A DNA stretch of 41,979 nucleotides, taken from positions 1 through 41,979 of the forward strand of contig NZ_PVLQ01000053.1 of the NCBI RefSeq assembly GCF_002980595.1. The letters are read 5' to 3'. Shown here piece after piece: positions 16,353 to 24,312 of this stretch (positions are counted from its first letter, which is position 1; every line of letters starts with the position of its first letter). Made by a program: the position numbers and the translations under genes. Source of the DNA: Malikia granosa (lineage in GTDB: Bacteria; Pseudomonadota; Gammaproteobacteria; Burkholderiales; Burkholderiaceae_C). The notes under the pieces are model-generated. The model was not told where the DNA came from. It made no database searches and saw only the letters and a list, made by a program, of their open reading frames with translations.

Positions 16353-16366
16353 GACACCAGGGTGTC
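16353..16366. promoter_or_regulatory. Short dyad upstream of the response regulator
   Basis: GACACC (16353-16358) and GGTGTC (16361-16366) form a 6-bp inverted repeat about 32 bases upstream of the response regulator start. It could be an operator or part of the arsA 3' structure. There is no CTTAA-type repeat here, so autoregulation by the same box as at 14233-14260 is not supported. Confidence 0.3.
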
Positions 16367-16427
16367 CAGGGATCGAATTCATCCGGCCGAGTTTAGCGGG
16401 CCCGTGGAGCAGGGCGGCACCGAGCCA

Positions 16428-18188
16428 TCAGCCTCCTGTGCGCGAGACCAGATGCTCCAGCCCCGCGACGCCGACCGGGGACTCGGCCAGCCACGGGATC
16501 AGCGCGCAGCGGCGCGACAGCTCATCGGCCACGCGGCGGATGAACGGCACCTCGTAGCCGCCGCGCTGGCACAGCACGGGGTGGGTCGTGCCGCTGGCGA
16601 GCAGCGACTGGTTGATGACCCAGGCATGGGGCTCGATGCCGGCGCGGGCCAGGTCTCGGCCCAGGCGCTCGGCCTCGTGCACCGGCGTCGCTTCCGGCAG
16701 CGTGACGATGAGCACCCGGGTATAGGCGGGGTCGCGCAGCCGCGGCAGCAACTGGCGCACCGCGTCCGGCATGTCGCCCTGGGTCCGCATCACTTCGCGG
16801 TGATAGGCCTCGGCCGCGTCGAGCAGCAGGATGGTGTGCCCGGTCGGGGCCGTGTCCAGCACGACGAAGCCGTTCTTTCCCTCGTCCACGGTGCGGGCGA
16901 AGGCCCGGAACACCGCGATTTCCTCGGTGCACGGCGAGCGCAGGTCTTCCTCCAGCATGGCGCGGCCACCGGCGTCCAGCTGCGGCCCGGCCTTGGCGAG
17001 CACCTCCTCGGTGTACTGGCGCACCTCTTGCGCCGGGTCGATGCGCGTGACTGTCAGGCCCGGGACGGCGCCGTCGATGGTGGCCGCGATATGCGCCGCC
17101 GGGTCGGTGGTCGACAGCACGACCCGATGGCCCTGCCGGGCCAGCGCCACGGCAATGGCCGCCGCCACGGTAGTCTTGCCGACACCGCCCTTGCCCATCG
17201 TCATCACGACGCCATGCCCGGCAGCCGCGATGTCCTCGACCAGGCCGCTCAGGCCGGGAGGCAAGGCGGTCGCCGGCATCTCATGGCTTGTCGGCGCAGC
17301 CAGGGTTTTCGGGTGGGCCATCTCGCGCAGCGCGTCCAGCCCGACCGTGCCGCGTGGCAGGAAGGGGATGCTCGTGCGCGGCAGCAGCGCCAGGCCGGTC
17401 GGGACATGGGCCAATGCATCAGCCGCGCGCGTTGCCATCGCGCTCGCGATCGGGTCGCCAGAAGCCGCATCCGAGAACAGGCCGTTGACGACCAGGGTCT
17501 GGTTGCGGATTCCCAGCTCGGCCAGCTCGGCGCGCGTGCGCTCGGCTTCGCGCAAGGACGCGCTGTCGGCGCGCGCCACCAAGACGACGGTCGTCGCGTC
17601 GGCATCCGCCAGCCGCGCCACGGTCGCGGCATAGAGCGTCTTCTGCTGCTCGAGGCCCGCCAGCGGGCCGAGGCAGGAGGCGCCGCCCGTCGACGAGGAG
17701 ATGAACTCGTCCCAGGCCGACGGCAGCGTCAGCAGCCGCAGCGTGTGCCCGGTGGGCGCGGTGTCGAAGATCACATGGTCGAAGTCGGCGGTGGCGGACG
17801 GGTCGCCCAGCAGCTTGGAGAACTCGTCGAAGGCCGCGATCTCGACCGTGCAGGCGCCCGAGAACTGCTCCTCCATGCTCTGGATGGCCGCCGCCGGCAG
17901 CAGGTCGCGATACGGCGCCACCATGCGCTCGCGGTAGGCGTGCGCCGCCGCCTCCGGGTCGATGTTGAGGGCGGACAGGCCGCTGGCTCCGGGTATCGGT
18001 GTCGGTACTTGGCCCAGCTCCACGCCCAGCACCTCGTCGAGGTTGGAGGCCGGGTCGGTGCTGACGATGAGCACCGATTTCCCGGCCTCGGCCAGGGACA
18101 GGCCGGTGGCGCAGGACAGCGAGGTCTTGCCGACGCCGCCCTTGCCGGTGAAGAACAGGAAGCGGGTCCGGATCGAGGGCAGGGCCAT
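16428..18188 (-). CDS. arsA: Arsenical pump-driving ATPase ArsA
   Basis: A 586-residue protein with two homologous ATPase halves joined by a linker. P-loop 1 is GKGGVGKTS (15-23) and P-loop 2 is GKGGVGKTT (332-340), each followed by a DTAPTGHT signal-transduction motif (142-149 and again near residue 446). The arsenite-binding cysteines are present as Cys113, Cys172 and Cys420, nearly the same numbering as in the plasmid R773 enzyme. ArsA binds arsenite/antimonite passed on by ArsD and powers an efflux permease. It lies 12 bases after arsD. Its usual membrane partner next door is only a remnant, so the intact Acr3 on the opposite arm of the island is the likely partner. Confidence 0.96.
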   Translation of the reverse strand: MALPSIRTRFLFFTGKGGVGKTSLSCATGLSLAEAGKSVLIVSTDPASNLDEVLGVELGQVPTPIPGASGLSALNIDPEAAAHAYRERMVAPYRDLLPAAAIQSMEEQFSGACTVEIAAFDEFSKLLGDPSATADFDHVIFDTAPTGHTLRLLTLPSAWDEFISSSTGGASCLGPLAGLEQQKTLYAATVARLADADATTVVLVARADSASLREAERTRAELAELGIRNQTLVVNGLFSDAASGDPIASAMATRAADALAHVPTGLALLPRTSIPFLPRGTVGLDALREMAHPKTLAAPTSHEMPATALPPGLSGLVEDIAAAGHGVVMTMGKGGVGKTTVAAAIAVALARQGHRVVLSTTDPAAHIAATIDGAVPGLTVTRIDPAQEVRQYTEEVLAKAGPQLDAGGRAMLEEDLRSPCTEEIAVFRAFARTVDEGKNGFVVLDTAPTGHTILLLDAAEAYHREVMRTQGDMPDAVRQLLPRLRDPAYTRVLIVTLPEATPVHEAERLGRDLARAGIEPHAWVINQSLLASGTTHPVLCQRGGYEVPFIRRVADELSRRCALIPWLAESPVGVAGLEHLVSRTGG

Positions 18189-18200
18189 GGCGCCTCCCGC

Positions 18201-18569
18201 TCAGCAGCAGCCCGAGCCCGGCGTGCAGCAACTGCCCAGCTTGATGCGCGGCTTCTCTGCCGTCGTCAGTGCGATACCGAGCTTTTGCGCCAGTTGCTGG
18301 CGCGACGGGTACATGCCGGTGGAGGCGATGTGGCCGTCGATGGCGATGATGGGCAGGCGGTCCATGCCACCTTCCATCTCCTTGACCACGGCTGGGTTGG
18401 CCACGAAGGCTTGCGGCTGCTGGCCCAGGTTGTAGCGGGTCACGGCCACGCCATGTTCTTCGACCCACTTGAGGTCGGCGGCGAATTGCGCCAGTACCGG
18501 GTCCACGTCCACGCCGCAGACACCGGTCGAGCAGCACATCGCGGGGTCGAACACTTCCAGCTTTTTCAT
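18201..18569 (-). CDS. arsD: Arsenic metallochaperone ArsD
   Basis: A 122-residue thioredoxin-fold protein. The arsenite-transfer cysteines Cys12, Cys13 and Cys18 are in AMCCSTGVCG near the N-terminus. The C-terminus ends in two further vicinal pairs (GSCCTPGSGCC), as in the R773 ArsD. ArsD takes arsenite from glutathione complexes and hands it to ArsA. The ATG at 18569 is preceded by GGAGAAAG and gives the family N-terminus MKKLEVFDPAMCC; an upstream in-frame ATG at 18623 lies within the acr3 remnant and is rejected. It is coupled to arsA. Confidence 0.95.
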   Translation of the reverse strand: MKKLEVFDPAMCCSTGVCGVDVDPVLAQFAADLKWVEEHGVAVTRYNLGQQPQAFVANPAVVKEMEGGMDRLPIIAIDGHIASTGMYPSRQQLAQKLGIALTTAEKPRIKLGSCCTPGSGCC

Positions 18570-18579
18570 GACTTTCTCC

Positions 18580-18789
18580 TTATGCCTGTCGGATCTCATG
18601 CCAGCCCTTGAACTGGTTGACAAATTTCACCACCAGCAACATGACCGGCCCCTCGATGAGGACGCCGACCACGGTCGCCAGCGCAGCGCCTGACTCGAAC
18701 CCGAACAGACTGATGGCGGCGGCCACGGCCAGCTCGAAGCAGTTCGAGGCCCCGATGGCCTCGCCCTGGACATTCGGGTCGATCGACAT
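18580..18789 (-). pseudogene. Truncated acr3 arsenite permease (C-terminal remnant)
   Basis: The minus strand encodes 69 residues; from residue 11 on they match the last two membrane segments of Acr3 permeases ([17 protein letters not shown], then [19 protein letters not shown]). The same region occurs intact in the full acr3 of this island (22049-23077), with the same order of motifs but clear divergence. All upstream membrane segments are missing, and the conserved SNFFELAVA has become SNCFELAVA. It cannot be a working pump. It ends ten bases before arsD, so it was the first gene of an older acr3-arsD-arsA operon. An ATG at 18789 may still allow translation of the stump. Confidence 0.85.
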
Positions 18790-18811
18790 GTCCTTGTCAC
18801 AAAATGCTGCA

Positions 18812-18835
18812 ATAATTCAATAATATTCAAATTAT
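18812..18835. promoter_or_regulatory. AT-rich operator/promoter between the two ars arms
   Basis: An AT-rich island in GC-rich DNA: ATAATT (18812-18817) and AATTAT (18830-18835) are inverted arms, and ATTCAA is directly repeated at 18815 and 18825, ten bases apart. ArsR-type repressors bind AT-rich dyads containing TTCA half-sites over the promoter, so this is the likely ArsR site. It lies about 24 bases before the gapdh start and about 22 bases before the start of the acr3 remnant on the other strand. It could therefore control both arms. Confidence 0.55.
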
Positions 18836-18858
18836 AGCTCTCGTCCTGGAGTCAAGAC

Positions 18859-19902
18859 ATGAAAGTAGGTATCAATGGCATGGGCCGCATCGGCCGTCTG
18901 GCGCTGCGCGCCGCCCTCGGCGCGGCCGAGCGCCAGTCCGACGATCCGCGCGCTGGCAACCGGCTCGAGGTCGTGCACCTGAACGAACTCAAAGGTGGCG
19001 CTGCCGCCACCGCCCACCTGCTGGCCTTCGACACGGTGCAGGGCCGCTGGCGCGCCGACATCGAGGCCGAGGGCGACGACTGCATCCGCATCGGCGAGCG
19101 CCAGCTGTCGTTCAGCAGCCACGCCAATCCGGCCGACATTCCCTGGGGCGAGCTCGGGGTCGAGGTGGTGCTCGAATGCACCGGCAAGTTCCTGACGCCC
19201 GAGACCCTCCAGGGCCACCTGGACCGCGGCGCCAAGCGCGTCATCGTCGCGGCCCCGGTCAAGACCGGCGGCGTGCTCAACATCGTGGTCGGCATCAACG
19301 AGGGCCAGTACGACCCCGCCAGGGACCGGATCGTGACAGCGGCCTCCTGCACCACCAACTGCCTGGCGCCGGTGGTGAAGGTCATCCACGAGAACATCGG
19401 CATCAAGCACGGCCAGATCACCACCATCCACGACCCGACCAACACCAATTTGGTGGTCGATGCGCCGCACAAGGACCTGCGCCGTGCCCGCAGCGCGATG
19501 GCCAGCCTGGCGCCGACGACGACCGGCAGCGCGACCGCGATCGCGCTGATCTATCCCGAGCTCAAGGGCAAGCTCAACGGCCACGCGGTGCGCGCGCCGG
19601 TGCTCAACGCCTCGCTGACCGATTGCGTGTTCGAGCTCAAGCGCGAGACGACTGCCGAGGAAGTCAACGCGCTGTTCAAGGCCGCCGCCGAGGGCGAGCT
19701 CGCCGGCATCCTGGGCTACGAGGTCAAGCCGCTGGTCAGCGCCGACTATGCGCGCGACACGCGCAGTGCTATCGTCGATGCGCTCTCGACCCTGGTCACC
19801 GACGGCACCCTGCTCAAGGTCTACGCCTGGTACGACAACGAGATGGGCTACGCCTGCCGCATGGTCGACCTGGCCTGCCACATGGAACAGGTCGGCATCT
19901 GA
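18859..19902 (+). CDS. Glyceraldehyde-3-phosphate dehydrogenase of the arsJ pathway
   Basis: A 347-residue type I GAPDH. The NAD-binding motif [10 protein letters not shown] (4-13), the catalytic cysteine Cys164 in [10 protein letters not shown] and the C-terminal [14 protein letters not shown] are all present. Its start overlaps nothing and its stop is one base before arsJ. GAPDHs encoded with arsJ can use arsenate in place of phosphate to form 1-arseno-3-phosphoglycerate, which ArsJ exports. Here that role follows from the neighbours. It is unlikely to be the housekeeping glycolytic enzyme, because no pgk or tkt gene is nearby and the gene heads an arsenic operon. Confidence 0.92.
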   Translation: MKVGINGMGRIGRLALRAALGAAERQSDDPRAGNRLEVVHLNELKGGAAATAHLLAFDTVQGRWRADIEAEGDDCIRIGERQLSFSSHANPADIPWGELGVEVVLECTGKFLTPETLQGHLDRGAKRVIVAAPVKTGGVLNIVVGINEGQYDPARDRIVTAASCTTNCLAPVVKVIHENIGIKHGQITTIHDPTNTNLVVDAPHKDLRRARSAMASLAPTTTGSATAIALIYPELKGKLNGHAVRAPVLNASLTDCVFELKRETTAEEVNALFKAAAEGELAGILGYEVKPLVSADYARDTRSAIVDALSTLVTDGTLLKVYAWYDNEMGYACRMVDLACHMEQVGI

Positions 19903-19903
19903 G

Positions 19904-21142
19904 ATGAGTGCCGCGCGCCACTACGCCATCGTCACCGCGGCCTACTGGGGCTTCACGCTGACCGATGGCGCCCTGCGGATGCTGGTGCTGCTGCACTTCT
20001 ACCGCCTGGGCTATTCCTCCGTCACGCTGGCCTTCCTGTTCCTGCTCTATGAAGCGGCCGGCATCCTGGCCAACCTGATCGGCGGCTGGCTGGCGACCCG
20101 CTACGGCATCACCCGCATGCTGACGGTGGGCCTGGCGACGCAGATCACGGGCTTCACGCTGCTGTCGCTGCTCGACCCGGGCTGGACCGCCGCCATGTCG
20201 GTGGCCTGGGTGGTGGCGTCGCAGGGCATCTGCGGCGTGGCCAAGGACCTGACCAAGACCGCGAGCAAGTCGGCGATCAAGGTCACGCAGGCGCAGGCCA
20301 AGGAGCAGGGCGCCGGCCAGCTGTTCAAGTGGGTGGCCTGGTTCACCGGCAGCAAGAACGCGATGAAGGGCCTGGGCTTCTTCCTCGGCGGCCTGCTGCT
20401 GCAGACGCTGGGCTTCCAGGCTTCGCTGTGGGCGATGGCCGGGCTGCTCGCGCTGGTGCTGCTGGGCGTCGCGACCTCGCTGCCAACGATGATGGGCAAG
20501 AGCAAGGCCTCCAAGTCGGCCAAGGAGCTGTTCGCCAAGAACGCCGGCATCAACGCGCTGGCCGCCGCGCGCGTGGTGCTGTTCGGCGCGCGCGATGTCT
20601 GGTTCGTGGTCGGCCTGCCGGTGTTCCTGTATTCGCTCGGCTGGAACTTCACCGGCGTCGGTACCTTCCTGGCGGCTTGGACCATAGGCTATGGCCTGGT
20701 GCAGGCGGCCGCGCCCAGCCTGGTCAAGCGCAGCGCCGACGGCCTGAGCCGCGAGGTACCGGCGGCACGGCTCTGGTCGGCTCTGCTCGCGCTGGTGACG
20801 ATCGGGCTGGCGGCTGCGGTCGCGCTCGAGCTGCCGAACCTGGAATGGATCGTGGTCGGCGGCCTGGGCCTGTTCGGCTTTGCCTTCGCGGTCAACTCGT
20901 CGGTGCACTCCTACCTGATCCTGGCCTATGCCGGCAGCGAGAAGGCGGCCGAGGATGTCGGCTTCTACTACGCCGCCAATGCGCTCGGGCGCTTCATCGG
21001 CACGCTGCTGTCGGGCCTGCTGTACCAGTGGGGCGGGCTGCTGTACGCGCTGGTCGGCTCGGCGTTGATGCTGGTCATCTGCTGGCTGGTGACGCTGGGC
21101 CTGCCGACCGTCCGCGCCCAGGCGCCAGGAGTGGCGGCATGA
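19904..21142 (+). CDS. arsJ: ArsJ, organoarsenical (1-arseno-3-phosphoglycerate) efflux permease
   Basis: A 412-residue major-facilitator-type membrane protein with about eleven to twelve hydrophobic helices. It begins MSAARHYAIVTAAYWGFTLTDGA and has the ArsJ-typical segments GICGVAKDLTKTASKSAIK (around 105) and SKNAMKGLGFFLGG (about 148-161). ArsJ exports the unstable ester made by the adjacent GAPDH; the product then breaks down outside the cell to arsenate. I use the ATG at 19904; the open frame upstream is an out-of-frame reading of gapdh. The stop overlaps the arsR start (ATGA). Confidence 0.94.
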   Translation: MSAARHYAIVTAAYWGFTLTDGALRMLVLLHFYRLGYSSVTLAFLFLLYEAAGILANLIGGWLATRYGITRMLTVGLATQITGFTLLSLLDPGWTAAMSVAWVVASQGICGVAKDLTKTASKSAIKVTQAQAKEQGAGQLFKWVAWFTGSKNAMKGLGFFLGGLLLQTLGFQASLWAMAGLLALVLLGVATSLPTMMGKSKASKSAKELFAKNAGINALAAARVVLFGARDVWFVVGLPVFLYSLGWNFTGVGTFLAAWTIGYGLVQAAAPSLVKRSADGLSREVPAARLWSALLALVTIGLAAAVALELPNLEWIVVGGLGLFGFAFAVNSSVHSYLILAYAGSEKAAEDVGFYYAANALGRFIGTLLSGLLYQWGGLLYALVGSALMLVICWLVTLGLPTVRAQAPGVAA

Positions 21143-21468
21143 ACGATACCGAAGTGGTCAAGGCGCTGGGCGCCTTGGCGCAGGAGTCGCGCCTGCGCCT
21201 GTTTCGCCTGCTGGTGGTCGCGGGTCGCGAGGGTGCTACGCCCGGTCGCATGGGCGAGGCGCTCGGCATCGCGCCGACCTCGATTTCCTTCCACATGAAG
21301 GAGCTGCTCAACGCCGGCCTGGTGAGCCAGGCGCGCGACGGCCGCCACATCATCTACCGCGCGCAGGTCGATGCCATGAACGACCTGCTCGGCTTCCTGA
21401 CTGCCAACTGCTGTGGCGGCGAGCCCTGCCTCACTACCCCCCTCCCCGTGCAATGCACCTCCTGTTGA
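21139..21468 (+). CDS. arsR: Arsenic-responsive repressor ArsR
   Basis: A 109-residue ArsR/SmtB winged-helix repressor with the DNA-reading helix around TPGRMGEALGIAPTSISFHMKEL (34-56). The arsenite site is not in that helix. A cysteine cluster at the C-terminus instead reads CCGGEPC (Cys91, 92, 97), with two more at Cys106 and Cys109. This matches the Acidithiobacillus-type ArsR design, in which three C-terminal cysteines bind As(III). It overlaps arsJ by four bases, so repressor and pump are co-translated. Its probable operator is the AT-rich dyad at 18812-18835. Confidence 0.95.
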   Translation: MNDTEVVKALGALAQESRLRLFRLLVVAGREGATPGRMGEALGIAPTSISFHMKELLNAGLVSQARDGRHIIYRAQVDAMNDLLGFLTANCCGGEPCLTTPLPVQCTSC

Positions 21469-21478
21469 AAGCCTGACC

Positions 21479-21973
21479 ATGACCCCCCGCACCTTCAATG
21501 TCCTGTTCCTCTGCACCGGCAACTCGGCGCGCAGCATCATGGCCGAATCCATCCTGCGCCTGCAGGGCATGGGTCGCTTCCAGGCTTACAGTGCCGGCAG
21601 CCAGCCGGCCGGTCAGGTCCATCCCTATGCGATCGAGCTGCTGCAGCGCAATCACTTTCCCCTGGAGAACCTGCGCAGCAAGAACTGGGATGAGTTCGCC
21701 GCTGCGGATGCGCCCAAGATGGACTTCGTGCTGACCGTCTGCGACAACGCCAAGGCCGAGCTCTGCCCGGTCTGGCCGGGCCAGCCGATCTCGGCGCATT
21801 GGGGCGTGCCCGATCCGGTGGCCGTTGAAGGCGACGAAATCACCAGGCGCAAGGCCTTCTCCGACGCTTTCCTGGTGCTGAACCGTCGCATTTCGCTGCT
21901 GGCGAACCTGTCCTTCGACAAGCTCAGCCGGCTGTCGCTGCAGACGGAACTCGACCGGATCGGTCAGGCCTGA
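21479..21973 (+). CDS. arsC: Arsenate reductase, low-molecular-weight phosphatase type
   Basis: A 164-residue protein of the LMW protein-tyrosine-phosphatase fold. The P-loop CTGNSARS (CX5R; Cys13) begins right after FNVLFL, and a second conserved cysteine occurs in LTVCDNAK (near 84). The SAHWGVPDPV block near residue 115 carries the general-acid aspartate region. It reduces arsenate to arsenite for efflux, with electrons from thioredoxin or glutaredoxin/mycothiol-like systems in different members. It starts at 21479, 10 bases after the arsR stop; the longer frame from 21413 lies inside arsR. A second, unrelated arsenate reductase domain is encoded further down the operon. Confidence 0.93.
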   Translation: MTPRTFNVLFLCTGNSARSIMAESILRLQGMGRFQAYSAGSQPAGQVHPYAIELLQRNHFPLENLRSKNWDEFAAADAPKMDFVLTVCDNAKAELCPVWPGQPISAHWGVPDPVAVEGDEITRRKAFSDAFLVLNRRISLLANLSFDKLSRLSLQTELDRIGQA

Positions 21974-21997
21974 AACGACCAGGTCTGAGACCACAAG

Positions 21998-22031
21998 GCC
22001 TGGGCTCGCATGAGTCCGGGCTTTCGACTTT
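21998..22031 (+). terminator. Terminator-like stem-loop between arsC and acr3
   Basis: GCCTGGGCTC (21998-22007), loop GCAT, GAGTCCGGGC (22012-22021) form a 10-bp stem with two G-T pairs, followed by TTTCGACTTTT. This is the best terminator shape in the island. It lies inside the gene row, 27 bases before the acr3 start, and may lower expression of the efflux and fusion genes relative to the upstream genes. Confidence 0.6.
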
Positions 22032-22048
22032 TGCAAGAGGTAAGCCCC

Positions 22049-23077
22049 ATGGGTCTGTTTGAACGATTCTTGACGGTCTGGGTCGCGCTCGGCATTGCCG
22101 CCGGCGTGGTCCTTGGGCTGGTTTTCCCTGGCCTGTTCCAGGCGGTCGCTGCGCTGGAGTTCGCCCAGGTCAACCTGGTGGTCGCGGTCTTCATCTGGGT
22201 CATGATCTATCCGATGATGATCCAGATCGACTGGCATGCGGTGCGCGATGTCGGCAAGAAGCCGCAGGGCCTGCTGCTGACGCTGGTGGTCAACTGGCTG
22301 ATCAAGCCCTTCACGATGGCGGCGCTGGGCGTGCTGTTCTTCCAGCACCTGTTCGCGCCTTGGGTCGATCCTCAATCGGCCAGCCAGTACATCGCCGGCA
22401 TGATCCTGCTCGGCGTGGCGCCCTGCACGGCGATGGTCTTCGTCTGGAGCCAGCTGGTCAAGGGCGATGCCAACTACACGCTGGTCCAGGTCTCGATCAA
22501 TGACCTGGTGATGGTGGTGGCCTTCGCGCCGATCGCGGCCTTCCTGCTCGGCGTCACCGACGTGACCGTGCCTTGGGAGACGCTGGTGCTCTCCACCGTG
22601 CTCTACGTGGTGCTGCCGCTGGCTGCCGGCATGGCAACGCGCCATCTGCTTCAGCAGCGCTCGACGCAGGCGATAGCCGACTTCACCGCCCGCCTCAAGC
22701 CCTGGTCCATCGTCGGCCTGATCGCCACCGTCGTGCTGCTGTTCGGCTTCCAGGCCGGCACGATTGTCGAGCAGCCGGGCGTGATCGGCCTGATCGCGAT
22801 TCCGTTGGTGCTGCAGACCTACGGTATCTTCTTCATCAGCTGGTGGGGCGCCAGGTGGCTCAAGTTGCCGCACGAGGTGGCGGGGCCGGCCTGCCTGATC
22901 GGTACCTCGAACTTCTTCGAGCTCGCGGTCGCGGTGGCGATCTCGCTGTTCGGCCTGAATTCGGGCGCGGCTCTCGCCACCGTGGTCGGCGTGCTGGTCG
23001 AGGTGCCGGTGATGCTGTCGCTGGTGGCCATGGTCAATGCCTGGAAGCCCAAGGCAGTCGCAGGAGTCATCCGATGA
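22049..23077 (+). CDS. acr3: Arsenite efflux permease Acr3
   Basis: A 342-residue protein with ten hydrophobic segments. The Acr3 hallmark cysteine is in [14 protein letters not shown] (near residue 131), and the conserved [22 protein letters not shown] is in the ninth-tenth helix region (about 285-306). It exports arsenite by proton antiport and, in the presence of ArsA, may be ATP-driven. The ATG at 22049 follows GAGG with suitable spacing; the in-frame ATG at 22010 lies in the preceding stem-loop. Its stop overlaps the start of the arsC-arsH gene. A beheaded paralogue lies at 18580-18789. Confidence 0.96.
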   Translation: MGLFERFLTVWVALGIAAGVVLGLVFPGLFQAVAALEFAQVNLVVAVFIWVMIYPMMIQIDWHAVRDVGKKPQGLLLTLVVNWLIKPFTMAALGVLFFQHLFAPWVDPQSASQYIAGMILLGVAPCTAMVFVWSQLVKGDANYTLVQVSINDLVMVVAFAPIAAFLLGVTDVTVPWETLVLSTVLYVVLPLAAGMATRHLLQQRSTQAIADFTARLKPWSIVGLIATVVLLFGFQAGTIVEQPGVIGLIAIPLVLQTYGIFFISWWGARWLKLPHEVAGPACLIGTSNFFELAVAVAISLFGLNSGAALATVVGVLVEVPVMLSLVAMVNAWKPKAVAGVIR

Positions 23078-24222
23078 GCCTCATCACCATCTATCACAAC
23101 CCCGGCTGCGGCACCTCGCGCAACACGCTGGCCCTGATCCGCAACAGCGGCGTCGAGCCCAACGTGGTCGAGTACCTCAAGACCCCGCCGAGTCGCGACG
23201 AGCTCAAGGTGCTGCTGCTGCGCCTGGGAATGACCGTGCGCGAGCTGCTGCGCCAGAAGGGCACGCCCTACGAGGCCTTGGACCTGGGCAACCCGAAGTG
23301 GAGCGACGAGCAGCTGCTCGACTTCATCGGCCAGCATCCGGTGCTGATCCAGCGCCCGATCGTCGTGACGCCGCTGGGCGTGCGGCTGTGCCGGCCGTCC
23401 GAGGCCGTGCTCGACATCCTGCCGAATCCGCAGCAGGGACCGTTCACCAAGGAGGATGGCGAAGTGGTCATCGATGCCGATGGCCGGCGCGTCCTGCCTG
23501 CCGCGCAGTCCTTGGCGGATCTGCCGCAGCTGGCTGCCGAGCATTTCCGTGTACCCGACCCACAGCAGTTGCGCCCGTTGACACCCTCCGCCCACGCGCC
23601 GCGTTTCCTGCTGCTCTACGGTTCGCTGCGCGAGCGCTCCTTCAGCCGCCTGCTGGTCGAGGAAGCGGCCCGCCTGCTGCAGGCCATGGGCGCCGAGACC
23701 CGGATCTTCAATCCGAGCGGGCTGCCGCTGCCTGACGACGCGCCCGAAACGCATCCCAAGGTCAAGGAGCTGCGCGAGCTGACCCAGTGGTGCGAGGGCA
23801 TGGTCTGGTGCTCGCCCGAGCGCCATGGCGCCATGACCGGCATCATGAAGGCGCAGATCGACTGGATTCCCCTGAGCGTGGGCGCGATCCGGCCGACCCA
23901 GGGCAAGACGCTGGCTGTCATGCAGGTCTGCGGTGGCAGCCAGTCCTTCAATGCCGTCAACCAGATGCGGGTGCTCGGGCGCTGGATGCGCATGCTCACC
24001 ATTCCCAACCAGTCCTCGGTCGCCAAGGCCTTCCTCGAGTTCGACGAGAACAACCGCATGAAGCCGTCGAGCTACCACGACCGGGTCGTCGACGTACTGG
24101 AGGAGCTGGTCAAGTTCACCCTGCTGACGCGCGATGTGGCCCCGTATCTGGTCGACCGCTACAGCGAGCGCAAGGAAAGTGCCGAGGCGCTGATGAAGCG
24201 CGTCAACCAGGCCGCAATTTGA
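23074..24222 (+). CDS. ArsC-ArsH fusion: glutaredoxin-type arsenate reductase joined to ArsH flavoprotein
   Basis: One continuous 382-residue reading frame with two complete domains. Residues 1-140 are a Spx/glutaredoxin-type ArsC with the active site [12 protein letters not shown] (Cys12) and the anion-binding arginines at Arg60, Arg94 and Arg107, the same numbers as in the R773 enzyme. Residues about 175-382 are ArsH, an NADPH-dependent FMN protein: FMN loop [10 protein letters not shown] (183-192), [21 protein letters not shown] (246-266) and the C-terminal [13 protein letters not shown]. The linker 141-174 has no Met or other obvious start, so ArsH is probably not made separately. ArsC reduces arsenate; ArsH oxidises trivalent organoarsenicals. 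The start overlaps the acr3 stop (ATGA). Confidence 0.93.
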   Translation: MSLITIYHNPGCGTSRNTLALIRNSGVEPNVVEYLKTPPSRDELKVLLLRLGMTVRELLRQKGTPYEALDLGNPKWSDEQLLDFIGQHPVLIQRPIVVTPLGVRLCRPSEAVLDILPNPQQGPFTKEDGEVVIDADGRRVLPAAQSLADLPQLAAEHFRVPDPQQLRPLTPSAHAPRFLLLYGSLRERSFSRLLVEEAARLLQAMGAETRIFNPSGLPLPDDAPETHPKVKELRELTQWCEGMVWCSPERHGAMTGIMKAQIDWIPLSVGAIRPTQGKTLAVMQVCGGSQSFNAVNQMRVLGRWMRMLTIPNQSSVAKAFLEFDENNRMKPSSYHDRVVDVLEELVKFTLLTRDVAPYLVDRYSERKESAEALMKRVNQAAI

Positions 24223-24312
24223 AACAGTCAGTCTTGCTGCCCTGCAGTCCATGTCGGAAATGGCTTGCCCTGCGCATGGGCCAGAACTAGGATTCAAAAA
24301 AGGGAGCATCCA

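Noticed and set aside
16056-18611. 851-codon open frame on the plus strand
   Set aside because: Antisense to arsA and arsD, which have complete motifs; the plus-strand reading has none.
18859-19902. Housekeeping glycolytic GAPDH
   Set aside because: It is coupled to arsJ and arsR with no other glycolytic genes, so the arsenic-specific role fits better.
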